Of a stretch of DNA of 48,776 nucleotides, positions 28,560 through 37,483 are shown in pieces. Origin of the DNA: a virus; the IMG/VR virus record IMGVR_UViG_3300007734_000711, positions 1 to 48,776 of that record. One strand, 5' to 3'. The position numbers and the translations under genes were made by a program. Under the pieces are notes generated by a model. It searched no databases. It was not told the origin of the DNA and saw only the letters and a list, made by a program, of their open reading frames with translations. Each line of letters begins with the position of its first letter. The first letter of the stretch is position 1.

Positions 28560-29582
28560 TTAGGCTTGATCACCAGCAGCTATGGGTTCGTCTGACGGTT
28601 CTTGCGCGGCTGCTTCTTCTTCTGCCGCTGTCTCTTCTGCTGTTCGTGGCTGCGCCTCTTGCTCCGTCTTGGCTTCAAACGAAATGCCTACGGTGCATCG
28701 GCAGTTCGGATGCACGGGTGGTTCTTCGACACCCTCGCCGTCTCCATCTAAGAATGGCTCATCGAGTCCAACGATCTGACCATCCATAGGCTCACAGATG
28801 TCACAGAGCCGATCATCGTCTGACGTAATCCATTCGCGGTTCGTCTCGCTTGGATCAAGCAGCCCTTGATCGACGGCTTGCTGCCATGCCTCTCTCTGAC
28901 CTTGGTGGGCTGATGCAATGATCTCAGTTCTCGCAATCGTTTCGCCGCGATAGCGCAGGAGCTTTGCTTCGTATCGAGCCGCCATGCGCTCGACTTGATC
29001 CGCAGGTCGATCTTGATTGCCGATCTTGTCTCGGTAGCGTGAGGCTGCGATGCTTTGCTTCTCAGTCAATCCCACCATGTCGCGGATCACTCTCGCGGCG
29101 TCCTTTGGTGCGATGCCTAGATCAAATGCGCTGCCGATCACCGACTGCACACCCTTGCGAGTCTCGCTGCTGATATTGGTAATCAGGTTGCTGCTCGTTG
29201 TTCTGGCCCACATGATCGCATCAGGGCTTTTCAGATTGAAATCCGTATTGATGCCGATGCGTCCCAGCCCCTTTGACGCCATACCACCGGCAAGTCCATA
29301 CGTTGTAACAGGCACCTTGGCTGTAGAGTCTAGAACTGAAGGCCATTTCTTTTCAAAGACAGAGGTATATGCCAGAAGCCTGTCGTTGTTGGCGACTGCT
29401 TGCGTCAGCATGCCCATGTCTATATTGCCCTTCATCTGATCGACCGCTCTCAAGAATGAATCCCGCATGCGCGGCTCCATCTTGTCTGCGAGTGTGATCA
29501 GGGCATGCGTCCGCGCAGCCTTCATCCAGCGTGGCGTGATATGGCTGAGATGTGTTCTGGCTGCGCGGATAGCTTGATGCAT
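28560..29582 (-). CDS. Mu F-like / SPP1 gp7-like minor head protein
   Basis: 340 residues. The C-terminal part has ETIARTEIIASAHQGQREAW, DDRLCDICEPMDGQIVGLDEPF and PPVHPNCRCTVGI, the C--C...HPNCRC signature of the phage Mu F / SPP1 gp7 minor head family. These proteins sit inside the head or near the portal and may go out with the DNA. The last 40 residues are E/A-rich. Usually the gene follows the portal; here a repeat protein lies between. Confidence 0.87.
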   Translation of the reverse strand: MHQAIRAARTHLSHITPRWMKAARTHALITLADKMEPRMRDSFLRAVDQMKGNIDMGMLTQAVANNDRLLAYTSVFEKKWPSVLDSTAKVPVTTYGLAGGMASKGLGRIGINTDFNLKSPDAIMWARTTSSNLITNISSETRKGVQSVIGSAFDLGIAPKDAARVIRDMVGLTEKQSIAASRYRDKIGNQDRPADQVERMAARYEAKLLRYRGETIARTEIIASAHQGQREAWQQAVDQGLLDPSETNREWITSDDDRLCDICEPMDGQIVGLDEPFLDGDGEGVEEPPVHPNCRCTVGISFEAKTEQEAQPRTAEETAAEEEAAAQEPSDEPIAAGDQA

Positions 29583-29591
29583 GTGTCTGTC

Positions 29592-30572
29592 TTACATACC
29601 CGGCAGAGTGCCGTCACAGACGAGGCTCGACACGATGAACGACACAATGCCAGCCACGGCCAGCGATGCAGTCTGCGGACTCAGGAAGGCATAGGGGCTA
29701 TCGTCAATCACCATTGACATCGTGAAGGCCACGGCACCGATCAGGTCATCCTTGTGACCACCGACGCCCTTCTTCACTTCTGGAATGACCCAGACAATTT
29801 CCACCATGCTCGCCGCGACCGTTCGACACGCCGCCGCACACGCGACATCTTCTGCTGCGCCGACGATCATTTTCTGCGCCACCGCAACAGACATCGGCGC
29901 AAACATCGCAGTCGTTTCCGCTTCCGTTTCCGGGTTGTTCAGCGTGGCTGCGAATGCACCCGTCAGTGCTGCGCCAAGCGCGATCGAACACGCATGTGAA
30001 CTGAGATACTCGCCAATCGCGACGAGTCCCTCCTCGACCTGCACTGCGCCTTTTTCGATGGCCTGTGCAGCGACCTTCAGGCCAGCATCGAAATCATCAC
30101 CAGCGATCTTCGCGGCCTCTGCTGCATCATTCAGCGCATCAACAGAGGCTTGCTGGACTGGTTCAAGCACTGTGTTATTCAGTGTGGCAATAGCCGCGTT
30201 CGTTCCATCAACGATCTCATCAGCCGTCTGATTCAAGATCGTTGAGGTCTGCTTGATCGCATTGTTCGTGATAGTTGTTGCTTCTGCGATGACTGCGTTT
30301 GTCGCATCAATGACATCCTGCGCAGCCTTGTTCGCCGCGTCAATAGTATCTTGCGCAGCCTTTGCTGCAACATCTGCTGCATCCTGTGCAGCCTTCGCCG
30401 CCGCATTCGCTGCATCCTCAGCAGCCTTCGCTACGGCGTTAGCCGCATCTTCAGCAGCCTTCGCCGCTGCATTCGCTGCATCCTTCGCGGCCTTCTCAGC
30501 GGCTTTCTCTGCGTCGGTCAACCCATCGACCACATCATCCGCAGCCTTCGTAATGTCATCCCAAATGCTCAT
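29592..30572 (-). CDS. 11-residue-repeat protein with hydrophobic C-terminus
   Basis: 326 residues. Residues 31-96 hold six tandem 11-residue repeats of the form DAANAAAKAAE (D at 31, 42, 53, 64, 75 and 86), like late embryogenesis or apolipoprotein-type amphipathic 11-mers. A helical T/N-rich region follows (100-185). The second half has hydrophobic stretches (ACSIALGAALTGAFAATL, ASLAVAGIVSFIVSSLV), so membrane insertion is possible. No family recognised. Position between portal and minor head protein suggests an internal or ejected virion protein. Confidence 0.75.
   Translation of the reverse strand: MSIWDDITKAADDVVDGLTDAEKAAEKAAKDAANAAAKAAEDAANAVAKAAEDAANAAAKAAQDAADVAAKAAQDTIDAANKAAQDVIDATNAVIAEATTITNNAIKQTSTILNQTADEIVDGTNAAIATLNNTVLEPVQQASVDALNDAAEAAKIAGDDFDAGLKVAAQAIEKGAVQVEEGLVAIGEYLSSHACSIALGAALTGAFAATLNNPETEAETTAMFAPMSVAVAQKMIVGAAEDVACAAACRTVAASMVEIVWVIPEVKKGVGGHKDDLIGAVAFTMSMVIDDSPYAFLSPQTASLAVAGIVSFIVSSLVCDGTLPGM
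30285..30482 (-). repeat. Six 33-bp tandem units (11-residue repeats)
   Basis: Codes for residues 31-96 of the protein at 29592-30572. The units share AAxKAAxDAAx at the protein level with codon variation, so this is an old, selected repeat rather than a fresh expansion. Confidence 0.75.
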
Positions 30573-30603
30573 CGCGTCACTTCTCTTTCGTCAGTGTGAA
30601 TGA

Positions 30604-32412
30604 TTAGGACTGCTCGTCAATTCTGTTGAGCGTGTCCCGCTTGGCGCTGCTCCATGTCTGACCAGCATCGCCACCCCAGAGCCCCCATGCGATGCGACCA
30701 GCCGAGGGGAAGCCCTTCTCACCGGGTGAGTAGCCCTCGCCCTGCTTATCAACTTCGTGCCGCGCAAAGTAGGACGCCATCTTCACCACCAGATCGCGGC
30801 TCAGTTGATCGCCACTCAAGATGCGCCGTGCTGAGTTGATGCCGACATCGGTGCCACCGCGACGGAACTCGGCTCTCCATGCCAGCGCTTTCTTGGCTTC
30901 GCTTCTCATCCCAGCCGTTGGCTCAAGATTGATATCCGTGCCGCGATAGTTCGCCTTGCTCTTGAGTTCCTCGACTGGCAAGTCTTCAACTGGCAATTCC
31001 TCAACAGGCAATGCGTCTTCTTCTGGTTCGACAACCAGCGTGTCCTGCTCTGGTGTCGGGCCGAGATCCACATTCGTAGGCGGCAACAGATCGTCAATGC
31101 GAATAGGCGTCACTGATGGTGGCACGAACACCACATCCTTGAACTGTTCGAGATCGCTGCGGCCCATGATCGCTCTCCACTCGTTGGCTTCCATCGCCCA
31201 CGGTGCAGCCATCGCGACTTTGAGTTCAAACTCTTTGTCTTCCATCACTGGCGTGACGTAATCAACAACGAGTCGATCATCGTATTCCGGCATCAGCAAT
31301 TCTTGGAACATGCTCCGGCGCATTTCCAGACGCGGCACCAGCACATCCTTCGCATAGATCAGATCGCTGCCTTCAATCGTGGCGCGGTTGCTGTTGTTCA
31401 GGATGCCGAGCTTCTCTGGTGGCATGCCCCAGACCTGCAAGATGATGTCGCGTTCCTGCATACGCACTTCGGTGAGCATCATCTCCTTCAGGTTCTTCTG
31501 GAACTCATACACGCCGACTTCGCGTGACATGAAGTGCGGCTTGCTGCTGCGCCAGTACCCTTGCAGACGGTTCAGCCAGTCCTGCTCAAACCGCTTCGTC
31601 TCGGTCTGATTCATCTCGCCTCGATCACCCTTGGGGTAGATCAGGAAGTCAGGCTGTGCGCGATTGAAGAACACCTGCCGCGTTGTCTTCGCAGCATACT
31701 CATCAATCTCGGCTTCGTCTGCGACGGCCTGTCCAAGTCCAATGCCGCGACCATACGGCTGCGCAGGATTTGGATCAGACATCCAGAGAATCTCTGACGC
31801 TGGGATGTTCTCGTGCCAGCCGCGATAGTTCATGCGGTAATACGGCCATGCGGGTGTCGGTGTCGAGAACACCCACGGCGGCGGGATGGGCCACAGTTCA
31901 ACTGTTGCGCCTAGTGGGTTGCGTCCCTTCAGCATGAAGGTTTCACCAACCAAATCCATATGCAGAGATTCAATCCGGCGCAAGGCCACTCCCGTATGGA
32001 AGCCGTTGCCCTTTGTCATAATGTCGAGGAAGGGATGATCGGTGATTTCTTCCAGTTCGCCAGACGCGGCACGTTCTCTGATCAAAGTCTTCCGTAGTTC
32101 ATACCCTGCGCGTTGCAGCTTGCGGTCACGATAGGCGCGTTCCTTCGGTGCCTTTCGTGTGACGTACAGCCGCCACTCGACTGCCGACATGCTGTTCGCG
32201 ACTCGACCGGCACAGGCTCGCAGCCACGGCATCGTTGCGTAGCTGTCGAGGATGCCGAACGCGCCTCGCTCTGGCGGGTCGCCCTGACGACCGGGGTAGA
32301 TGTTGTTGAGAATCGTATCGAGCGTGACAGACGATTCAGGCCGTCCGCTCACAAGCGCCTTCGCGCTCATGCTGAACAGCGACCATCGATCTCTCATCGA
32401 AAGTTGTGGCAT
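30604..32412 (-). CDS. Portal protein with extra C-terminal domain
   Basis: 602 residues. Core residues about 50-450 show HK97-type portal features: ATMPWLRACAGRVANSMSAVEW, HPFLDIM, GETFMLKGRN, EILWMSDPNPAQPYGRGIG, QVWGMPPEKLGILNNSNRATIE. A P/E/V linker with a short repeat (PVEELPVEDLPVEEL, about 469-483) leads to a C-terminal domain (503-595) with GGTDVGINSARRILSG and MASYFARHEVDKQGEGY then GRIAWGLWGGDAG. That domain is found attached to other phage head proteins; its role is unknown. Confidence 0.9.
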   Translation of the reverse strand: MPQLSMRDRWSLFSMSAKALVSGRPESSVTLDTILNNIYPGRQGDPPERGAFGILDSYATMPWLRACAGRVANSMSAVEWRLYVTRKAPKERAYRDRKLQRAGYELRKTLIRERAASGELEEITDHPFLDIMTKGNGFHTGVALRRIESLHMDLVGETFMLKGRNPLGATVELWPIPPPWVFSTPTPAWPYYRMNYRGWHENIPASEILWMSDPNPAQPYGRGIGLGQAVADEAEIDEYAAKTTRQVFFNRAQPDFLIYPKGDRGEMNQTETKRFEQDWLNRLQGYWRSSKPHFMSREVGVYEFQKNLKEMMLTEVRMQERDIILQVWGMPPEKLGILNNSNRATIEGSDLIYAKDVLVPRLEMRRSMFQELLMPEYDDRLVVDYVTPVMEDKEFELKVAMAAPWAMEANEWRAIMGRSDLEQFKDVVFVPPSVTPIRIDDLLPPTNVDLGPTPEQDTLVVEPEEDALPVEELPVEDLPVEELKSKANYRGTDINLEPTAGMRSEAKKALAWRAEFRRGGTDVGINSARRILSGDQLSRDLVVKMASYFARHEVDKQGEGYSPGEKGFPSAGRIAWGLWGGDAGQTWSSAKRDTLNRIDEQS

Positions 32413-32521
32413 GGTGTCTTTCTGTGATCTTCAGGATGGTGGAGATCGACGGGCTTGCACCGTCAGTGACCTGCGCCAATTCATGCCAATGACAACACTG
32501 CATGGCGAGTCAAATCCCCGA
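32413..32521. other. 109-bp gap between large terminase and portal
   Basis: A minus-strand ORF of about 55 codons spans the gap but overlaps the portal start by about 70 bases in another frame and has no ribosome binding site; it is not supported as a gene. No terminator-like hairpin was seen. Confidence 0.4.
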
Positions 32522-33826
32522 TTAGCGCGGGAACCAATGGCCGGAGTTCATCGCGTCGATGGCTGCGGCTTCGGCTGCGGCAAGAGCGGAGGCGTCATCA
32601 AGAGCAGCATCGTCGCCGCCCCAGATGCGTAGTGTCCGAGTATTCATCGAATGCCATAACGACACAGCAAGAGCCAATGCGCAGACGGCATCATCATGTA
32701 ACCCTGACGGCGCAGTATAGCGCACTCCGGTGCGTGTGTATTCAAATTCGAATGCACCCAGTTCATTGGCAATCACGCCGTCTGGGAAAGTGATCTGCCG
32801 CTGCTGGATGGCGACCGCAAGACCTTCCATGATCTGCTGCTTGCTGCTGCTAGAGAATTTAAAGCCTTCATACCGTGTGCCTTGATCACGCCCACGCTTC
32901 TGCAATGATTCCAGCACGGGATCACCGACACCTGTTGAGTCTACAAGCGCCGTCACCTGACCAGTCAGCCCAATGATCCTGCTGATTGTGTCTTCCCATG
33001 GGCCTTGCCATCGCTCAAAGTCGCAGACGCCTCCCTGAGCGTCTAAGGCTATTGCAACAGTCCAGTCACTCGACTTGGCGAGGTCGATGCCCCAGACCAC
33101 CGCAGGGCCAGCGCTCAGTGGTGCCACGCACTTGTTAATGGCGTCTATGCCGAATGGATTCGCGGCATCGTCCGAGGGTTCTGCAAGGTAGAGTTCCTTG
33201 AACACAGATACTGGCAGGTGGCGTTGCGCGTCTTCAATTTCAGATCGTGGGATGACCTTCGCGTCAGCCGCATCATGCGCTGTGATACGAGCGTAGTGCA
33301 TGTCTGGTGCGCCTGACTCTGCACGACGCGCCATTCGATACGCCCAGTTCTTTCGGCCTTTGACGTTGCCAATGATCCTGATCGGGCCGTTCGTCGCAGT
33401 CAGTGTGGAACGAACTGCGACCCACGCATCTTCCTTGCAGCGCGTGGCTTCATCAATGACTGCGGCGTAGACATCCTCACCGTAGAGTGAGTCAGCATGG
33501 TCTGCGCCTTTGAACCAGATGATCGCGCCGTTGCTCAATGTGAGCGTAAGTTCAGTGAGATTTACCGTGTACAGGCTTCGCGGCATGAACCTACGCAAGC
33601 GCTTGAACGCAATCTTTGCCTGATCTCTGATAGGCGCAACCCACCAAAAGTTTTGGCCTTCTGATCCACTCAACGCTTGCTCAGTCAGCCAGACAATGCA
33701 GCCTACTGTCTTCCCTGACTTTGTTGACGCCTCTATTAAGCCATAGCGTTCCTTGCAGAATATGGCGTTCTTCTGTTTTGGATACAACACCGGCCTTGTA
33801 TAGCTGTGTTCTACTTGCGTAGGCAT
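32522..33826 (-). CDS. terL: Terminase large subunit
   Basis: 434 residues. ATPase: Walker A STKSGKT (34-40), Walker B YAAVIDEAT (D125, E126), IIGNVKG coupling motif near 151-157. Nuclease: GIDLAKSSDW (D248), LVDSTGVGD (D296, D302) and GLHDDAVCAL (D378, D379). It packages DNA with the portal. The small terminase is at 37041-37457, separated by the ParB/PAPS-reductase island, which is unusual. There is no clear ribosome binding site before ATG 33826, and a TATACA box lies just upstream. Confidence 0.93.
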   Translation of the reverse strand: MPTQVEHSYTRPVLYPKQKNAIFCKERYGLIEASTKSGKTVGCIVWLTEQALSGSEGQNFWWVAPIRDQAKIAFKRLRRFMPRSLYTVNLTELTLTLSNGAIIWFKGADHADSLYGEDVYAAVIDEATRCKEDAWVAVRSTLTATNGPIRIIGNVKGRKNWAYRMARRAESGAPDMHYARITAHDAADAKVIPRSEIEDAQRHLPVSVFKELYLAEPSDDAANPFGIDAINKCVAPLSAGPAVVWGIDLAKSSDWTVAIALDAQGGVCDFERWQGPWEDTISRIIGLTGQVTALVDSTGVGDPVLESLQKRGRDQGTRYEGFKFSSSSKQQIMEGLAVAIQQRQITFPDGVIANELGAFEFEYTRTGVRYTAPSGLHDDAVCALALAVSLWHSMNTRTLRIWGGDDAALDDASALAAAEAAAIDAMNSGHWFPR

Positions 33827-33846
33827 CGCGTTAATGTATAAAGCCG

Positions 33847-34551
33847 TTACTTCGTTCTGATAGAGTCAATGAATTTTGCTGCAACTCCATCTACGTATGT
33901 TCTATTCAACATTGGGTGATCTTCATCTGATGGCCCCATGTCAGTATCCGGATGCCATGCGATTACATCCAGCGTAGAGTCAGTAGTTTCAAATGCGTGA
34001 CGAGAGCCTTCTGGTAACAGCCAGACCATGCCCTTCTTCAGTTCGATTCTTTGATCTGGTAGATTGCACCAGCCATGCCCAGAGATAATCAAGCCACATC
34101 GAACGCTCTCATGCGTATGCATGGTTTGATTAATGCCAACCGGGAAGTGCAAATGATTCAAGCACGGATCGCCGATTTTCATCGGGCCGATCAGTAGCGT
34201 ATCTGTGCATCCATCGATGTATTTCAGCCGACCTGTTTCTTCAATCGGGCCTCCTAGATAGAACTGACCCTTATATTCTGGAAGCATAATCAGAGAGCAT
34301 GTCCCGCTGACATAGATAGCTAAAAGACTTGGGCTGCTAAAGAACATTCCAGCCTTTATCGAATATTGGCCTTCAGCAGTGATGATAATTCCATTACTGT
34401 CAGTCGCTCCGTAAAATGTCCTTACCTGATCAGGCGTAGTAATCGGAGCCGATTCTGCGGCAGACCAATGCCCATCTACATTCCAAACGACGCACGGATA
34501 AGAACCGTTATCTGGCATCCTTCCTGTGACTGAATACATTACGTCTTTCAT
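33847..34551 (-). CDS. Cupin-domain protein
   Basis: 234 residues from ATG 34551, which overlaps the ParB stop (ATGA). The C-terminal half has NHLHFPVGINQTMHTHESVRCGLIISGHGW, WLLPEGSRHAFETTDSTLDVIAWHPD: a cupin barrel with H-H, H-H and E metal ligands. Cupins may bind sugars or metal-dependent substrates. The same kind of protein accompanies ParB/PAPS-reductase genes in this island, so a linked role is inferred. AT-richer than neighbours. Confidence 0.75.
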   Translation of the reverse strand: MKDVMYSVTGRMPDNGSYPCVVWNVDGHWSAAESAPITTPDQVRTFYGATDSNGIIITAEGQYSIKAGMFFSSPSLLAIYVSGTCSLIMLPEYKGQFYLGGPIEETGRLKYIDGCTDTLLIGPMKIGDPCLNHLHFPVGINQTMHTHESVRCGLIISGHGWCNLPDQRIELKKGMVWLLPEGSRHAFETTDSTLDVIAWHPDTDMGPSDEDHPMLNRTYVDGVAAKFIDSIRTK

Positions 34552-35060
34552 TTGGGAACCCATCCTTGAGAAAACTCTTTTTTTCTGCGTGAAACAACTT
34601 CTGGTGAACCGGCTTTTTCTGCCAGCCTATACACTTCTTCGTCTTCCATCCCCAATAGAAGGCATATTTCTTCAACGGCCATACTGGATGCGATTAATTC
34701 GGACACGATCTTTGCCATGTCCAGAACAGCGTGTTCGCCTCTGGCTCTGTTGTGGCGAATCGTTGACATCATCAAGTGAGAGCGGGAGTTAATGATCCTT
34801 ACTATAGGCACAAGTCCATTAGTAATTGCAGCAATCGAAGCATCAGCAGATGTCTTCCACCTATGCTCTCCATCAACAATTACAGGCTTCTCTCCGCTAC
34901 TATCATCAAACACGACAATCGGCTGAGTCCATCCATCTTCCAATAAACTTATTTTAAGCAGCTTGAATTCTACTTGCGGCTGCTTATTTGGATTGTAATC
35001 ATTTGGCCTGATTGAGTCTCGCGGAACCCACTCTACCGCGCTGATTGGCTGATTTATCAT
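34548..35060 (-). CDS. ParB/Sulfiredoxin-fold protein (second copy)
   Basis: 170 residues. VPRDSIRPNDYNPNKQP, then SLLEDGWTQPIVV and PVIVDGEHRWKTS is the ParB N-terminal/Srx pattern, with the GEHR motif that forms the nucleotide site. The helical C-terminal part contains SSMAVEEICLLLGM--EEVYRLA, a helix-turn-helix. It may bind nucleotides (ParB proteins use CTP, sulfiredoxin ATP). Overlaps the PAPS-reductase stop. Confidence 0.82.
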   Translation of the reverse strand: MINQPISAVEWVPRDSIRPNDYNPNKQPQVEFKLLKISLLEDGWTQPIVVFDDSSGEKPVIVDGEHRWKTSADASIAAITNGLVPIVRIINSRSHLMMSTIRHNRARGEHAVLDMAKIVSELIASSMAVEEICLLLGMEDEEVYRLAEKAGSPEVVSRRKKEFSQGWVPK

Positions 35061-36220
35061 TGATGTATCCCACGCTTCTTTCTCTCAGAGAGCGCAACGT
35101 TACAAATTTTTTGGAATACCCTGTCAAACTTATTCCCACCTACTCGTGCTGCTATATAAATTAACTTCCAGCTAAAGCCGCTTAATGGATCTGGCTCTGC
35201 GTCTGGTAGGCTCACCTTGCTTCTTGATCTATGCACACTCAACATACGAGCGATGGCCTTTGAGACTTCCATGCGCGACTCAGGTGTTAATTTAGAGATC
35301 AGCCTCATAGTTACAGATTGCCAAGTATCGCCTTCAGGCAGTTCAGCGGATACTATATTGCTCCCATAAAGTTCGGTATTCGCATATCTCGCTGCCGTTG
35401 CCGCGCCATGCACTCTTGCTGTCATTTTTGACCATAGCTCAGGCCAGCAGGTCTTAAATTGATGAAGACCGCGAATTGGCTGTTCTCCAAACGGCGGTGC
35501 GCAGCGCTGCGAGTGAAGCGGCACTCCTTCTTTATGCATTACATCGTATGCATGGTTATAGTCCCACCCATACATATCAGGAGCAAGCCATACATCTTCG
35601 GTAGCCCAATCGTAGATTGGATATGCCTTTGTTACATTTTTTGAACCAGCAAATGGAGATAAGAATGCACCAAATCCGCTTTTGCTGGCTACAGATCCAT
35701 ACCGGCTCATGCTCTCTTGTGTGCGTATGCCCATGACCAGCGCAACAGTTCCCATGGATGGAGGGAACATTTTGACTCCGAGCTTGTCTAAGCCTGTACG
35801 CTCAAATCCGCTAAAGTCAGTGATCGCTGTCTTCGGCAAATCCCTAACCCATAGGTCTTTTTTCTCACTAGCCCACGGATTCCAAAATGGCTCACTCGTA
35901 GAACACGCATTCCTATGAACAATAGGGACGCAATACCACTTAAATTCTAGGTCTGGATTTGTTGATATTCTTTCGCAGTATTCAACTGTCTCTGGAGGTA
36001 TGCATTCTTCATCGAACGTGAAGACATGCAACGGTAGGCGTTTGCGTAGCCTCGCTACTTCAAGGCATAAGTTAAGGCAGACCGTTGAGTCCTTGCCGCC
36101 AGAGAAAGACACTGCTACATGATCAAATGAGTCAAACAGGTATTCAATACGTTTAATGCTTAAGTCGTAACACGATGAGTCAACAGGCGATTTTTTTCTA
36201 ATTTTCGGCATGTTCATCAT
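35057..36220 (-). CDS. PAPS reductase / IbrA-like protein
   Basis: 387 residues. PP-loop VAVSFSGGKDSTVCLNL at residues 36-52 identifies the ATP-pyrophosphatase/PAPS reductase fold. FTFDEECIPPETVEY follows as in IbrA/DUF3440-type proteins. MGIRTQES-SR and AYPIYDWATEDVWL are also typical. Cysteines near C266-C284 (RCAPPFGEQPI...TCW) could bind metal. In DNA phosphorothioation (DndC) a related fold activates DNA with sulfur; in IbrAB it is a partner of a ParB-like protein. Alternative starts at 36217 and 36211. Confidence 0.82.
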   Translation of the reverse strand: MMNMPKIRKKSPVDSSCYDLSIKRIEYLFDSFDHVAVSFSGGKDSTVCLNLCLEVARLRKRLPLHVFTFDEECIPPETVEYCERISTNPDLEFKWYCVPIVHRNACSTSEPFWNPWASEKKDLWVRDLPKTAITDFSGFERTGLDKLGVKMFPPSMGTVALVMGIRTQESMSRYGSVASKSGFGAFLSPFAGSKNVTKAYPIYDWATEDVWLAPDMYGWDYNHAYDVMHKEGVPLHSQRCAPPFGEQPIRGLHQFKTCWPELWSKMTARVHGAATAARYANTELYGSNIVSAELPEGDTWQSVTMRLISKLTPESRMEVSKAIARMLSVHRSRSKVSLPDAEPDPLSGFSWKLIYIAARVGGNKFDRVFQKICNVALSERKKRGIHQ

Positions 36221-36830
36221 TCCATTGAATCAAAGCCTTAGACAAAGCAGTGCCGGTAGAATCGCAGCCGAATACTACCTTGGCCTTCCTCAATATCTGA
36301 TGAACCATCAGTTGTTCATCAATAGTCAAAGGGCAACTGAAGTGCATGAAATCGGAAGACTCTGCCTTATCAGTATTTGAACTTGCTTCTTCGCTAGATG
36401 CCATCTCCTCTATTAAAGCTGCATCTACATTAGATGACATTGATTTAATCAATTCATCGAACTCTGGAGTAACGCTGATCATTGAAGCAAGCAGCGATTG
36501 CAGTTGACTGTTATCAGATTCAGCCAGCGCAGCTATAGGATCAAAGGTTGCCAGCACTTTTGCTGCTTCAATATCATCTAAATCAACCACTAGCACCGGC
36601 ACTATGGCGTCAGGTGTTGTCTCTGCCCTAAGATGTCCGTCGATGATCTGATACCCGCCTTCATACTCTCGCACCATGATGGCGTCTACGTAGCCTACTT
36701 CTTTCAAGATGCCTGACATGGCATCCTGTTGAGCTTTGGGATGCTTGCGCCAGTTTTGCGGATGCGGCGTCAGGTCGCTGGCCTTGATCCTCGTGAACTC
36801 AACAATGCGATCTCGTATGTCGAGGCTCAT
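36198..36830 (-). CDS. ParB-like protein (IbrB-like, first copy)
   Basis: 210 residues from ATG 36830. ASDLTPHPQNWRKHPKAQQDAM, V--VDAIMVREYEGGYQIIDGHLRAE, V--VDLDDIEAAKVLATFDPIAALAE is the ParB/Srx domain of the kind found beside phage methylases and PAPS reductases; GHLRAE is the phosphate-binding motif. The rest is helical. It overlaps both neighbours, so it is translated with the PAPS-reductase gene. Confidence 0.85.
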   Translation of the reverse strand: MSLDIRDRIVEFTRIKASDLTPHPQNWRKHPKAQQDAMSGILKEVGYVDAIMVREYEGGYQIIDGHLRAETTPDAIVPVLVVDLDDIEAAKVLATFDPIAALAESDNSQLQSLLASMISVTPEFDELIKSMSSNVDAALIEEMASSEEASSNTDKAESSDFMHFSCPLTIDEQLMVHQILRKAKVVFGCDSTGTALSKALIQWNDEHAEN

Positions 36831-37048
36831 GCCTTCTTCCACGTATCCAGCGAAATGCTGTGCGTGTCGCCGTACTGCCCGACTTCGTTGCGCTTGATAA
36901 TGTTCAAGTTCAGATAGCCGCGCTCGTTGGTGTGTGCCTCGATGAACCGCATCAAGTCTTCAGCCTTGATACCGACGTTCATGACGCTACCGCCGTTCGC
37001 GAAAATCTTTTCTTTGGCACTGCACTTCAAGTAAGTTTTCTCAGTCAT
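36827..37048 (-). CDS. Small conserved phage protein
   Basis: 73 residues: YLKCSAKEKIFANGGSVMNVGIKAEDLMRFI, ERGYLNLNIIKRNEVGQYGDTHSISLDTW. I recognise the pattern as a conserved small phage protein (KCSAKEK-F-NG--LN, QYG-TH---LD-W), often near replication genes; function unknown. ATG 37048 has GAGG upstream and overlaps the terminase small subunit stop. Confidence 0.75.
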   Translation of the reverse strand: MTEKTYLKCSAKEKIFANGGSVMNVGIKAEDLMRFIEAHTNERGYLNLNIIKRNEVGQYGDTHSISLDTWKKA

Positions 37049-37457
37049 TGTCATCCTCATTTTCGCCAAGCGTCCCGATGTCCAGTGTGAACTTTATCGG
37101 GCCAATCACTTCAGCCTTCGTCGGTTCATCCAAGCCGCAGAGCTTTGCGCGGCGTTCCATGATACGCACTTCCGCAAGAATAGCTTTCGTATCCCCCTTG
37201 TTCACATCAGCCGCGAGTCGCTGCGTCATGTGGTCGAGGCGCACAAGTTCCATCTCGCGCATCTTCTCTGCCGTGTCTTTCTTTACCTTGTCCAGCGATG
37301 ACAGCGCGTTCTGTACGTCATGGTAGGACGTAGCCTCATTCACGCCGCAGTCCTTCGCAATGGCCCTGTAGCTGAATCCGAGCATCCGCATATCCATTGC
37401 TCGTTGTTGTCGTAGTGCGATCACGACTTCGTGACCCTTGGCTTTGCCTTGCTTCAT
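37041..37457 (-). CDS. terS: Probable terminase small subunit
   Basis: 138 residues. ALRQQRAMDMRMLGFSYRAIAKDCGVNEATSYHDVQNAL is a helix-turn-helix, then AEKMREMELVRLDHMTQRL and ILAEVRIMERRAKLCGLDEP as in many phage small terminase-like proteins, which bind the packaging site. It lies 3.2 kb upstream of the large subunit, with the sulfur/ParB island between them. A general DNA-binding regulator is an alternative. Confidence 0.75.
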   Translation of the reverse strand: MKQGKAKGHEVVIALRQQRAMDMRMLGFSYRAIAKDCGVNEATSYHDVQNALSSLDKVKKDTAEKMREMELVRLDHMTQRLAADVNKGDTKAILAEVRIMERRAKLCGLDEPTKAEVIGPIKFTLDIGTLGENEDDND

Positions 37458-37483
37458 AATGTTGAATCTCTATCGTTGATTGC

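Noticed and set aside
32413-32521. About 55-codon minus-strand ORF between terminase and portal
   Set aside because: Overlaps the portal start by about 70 bases in another frame and has no ribosome binding site.
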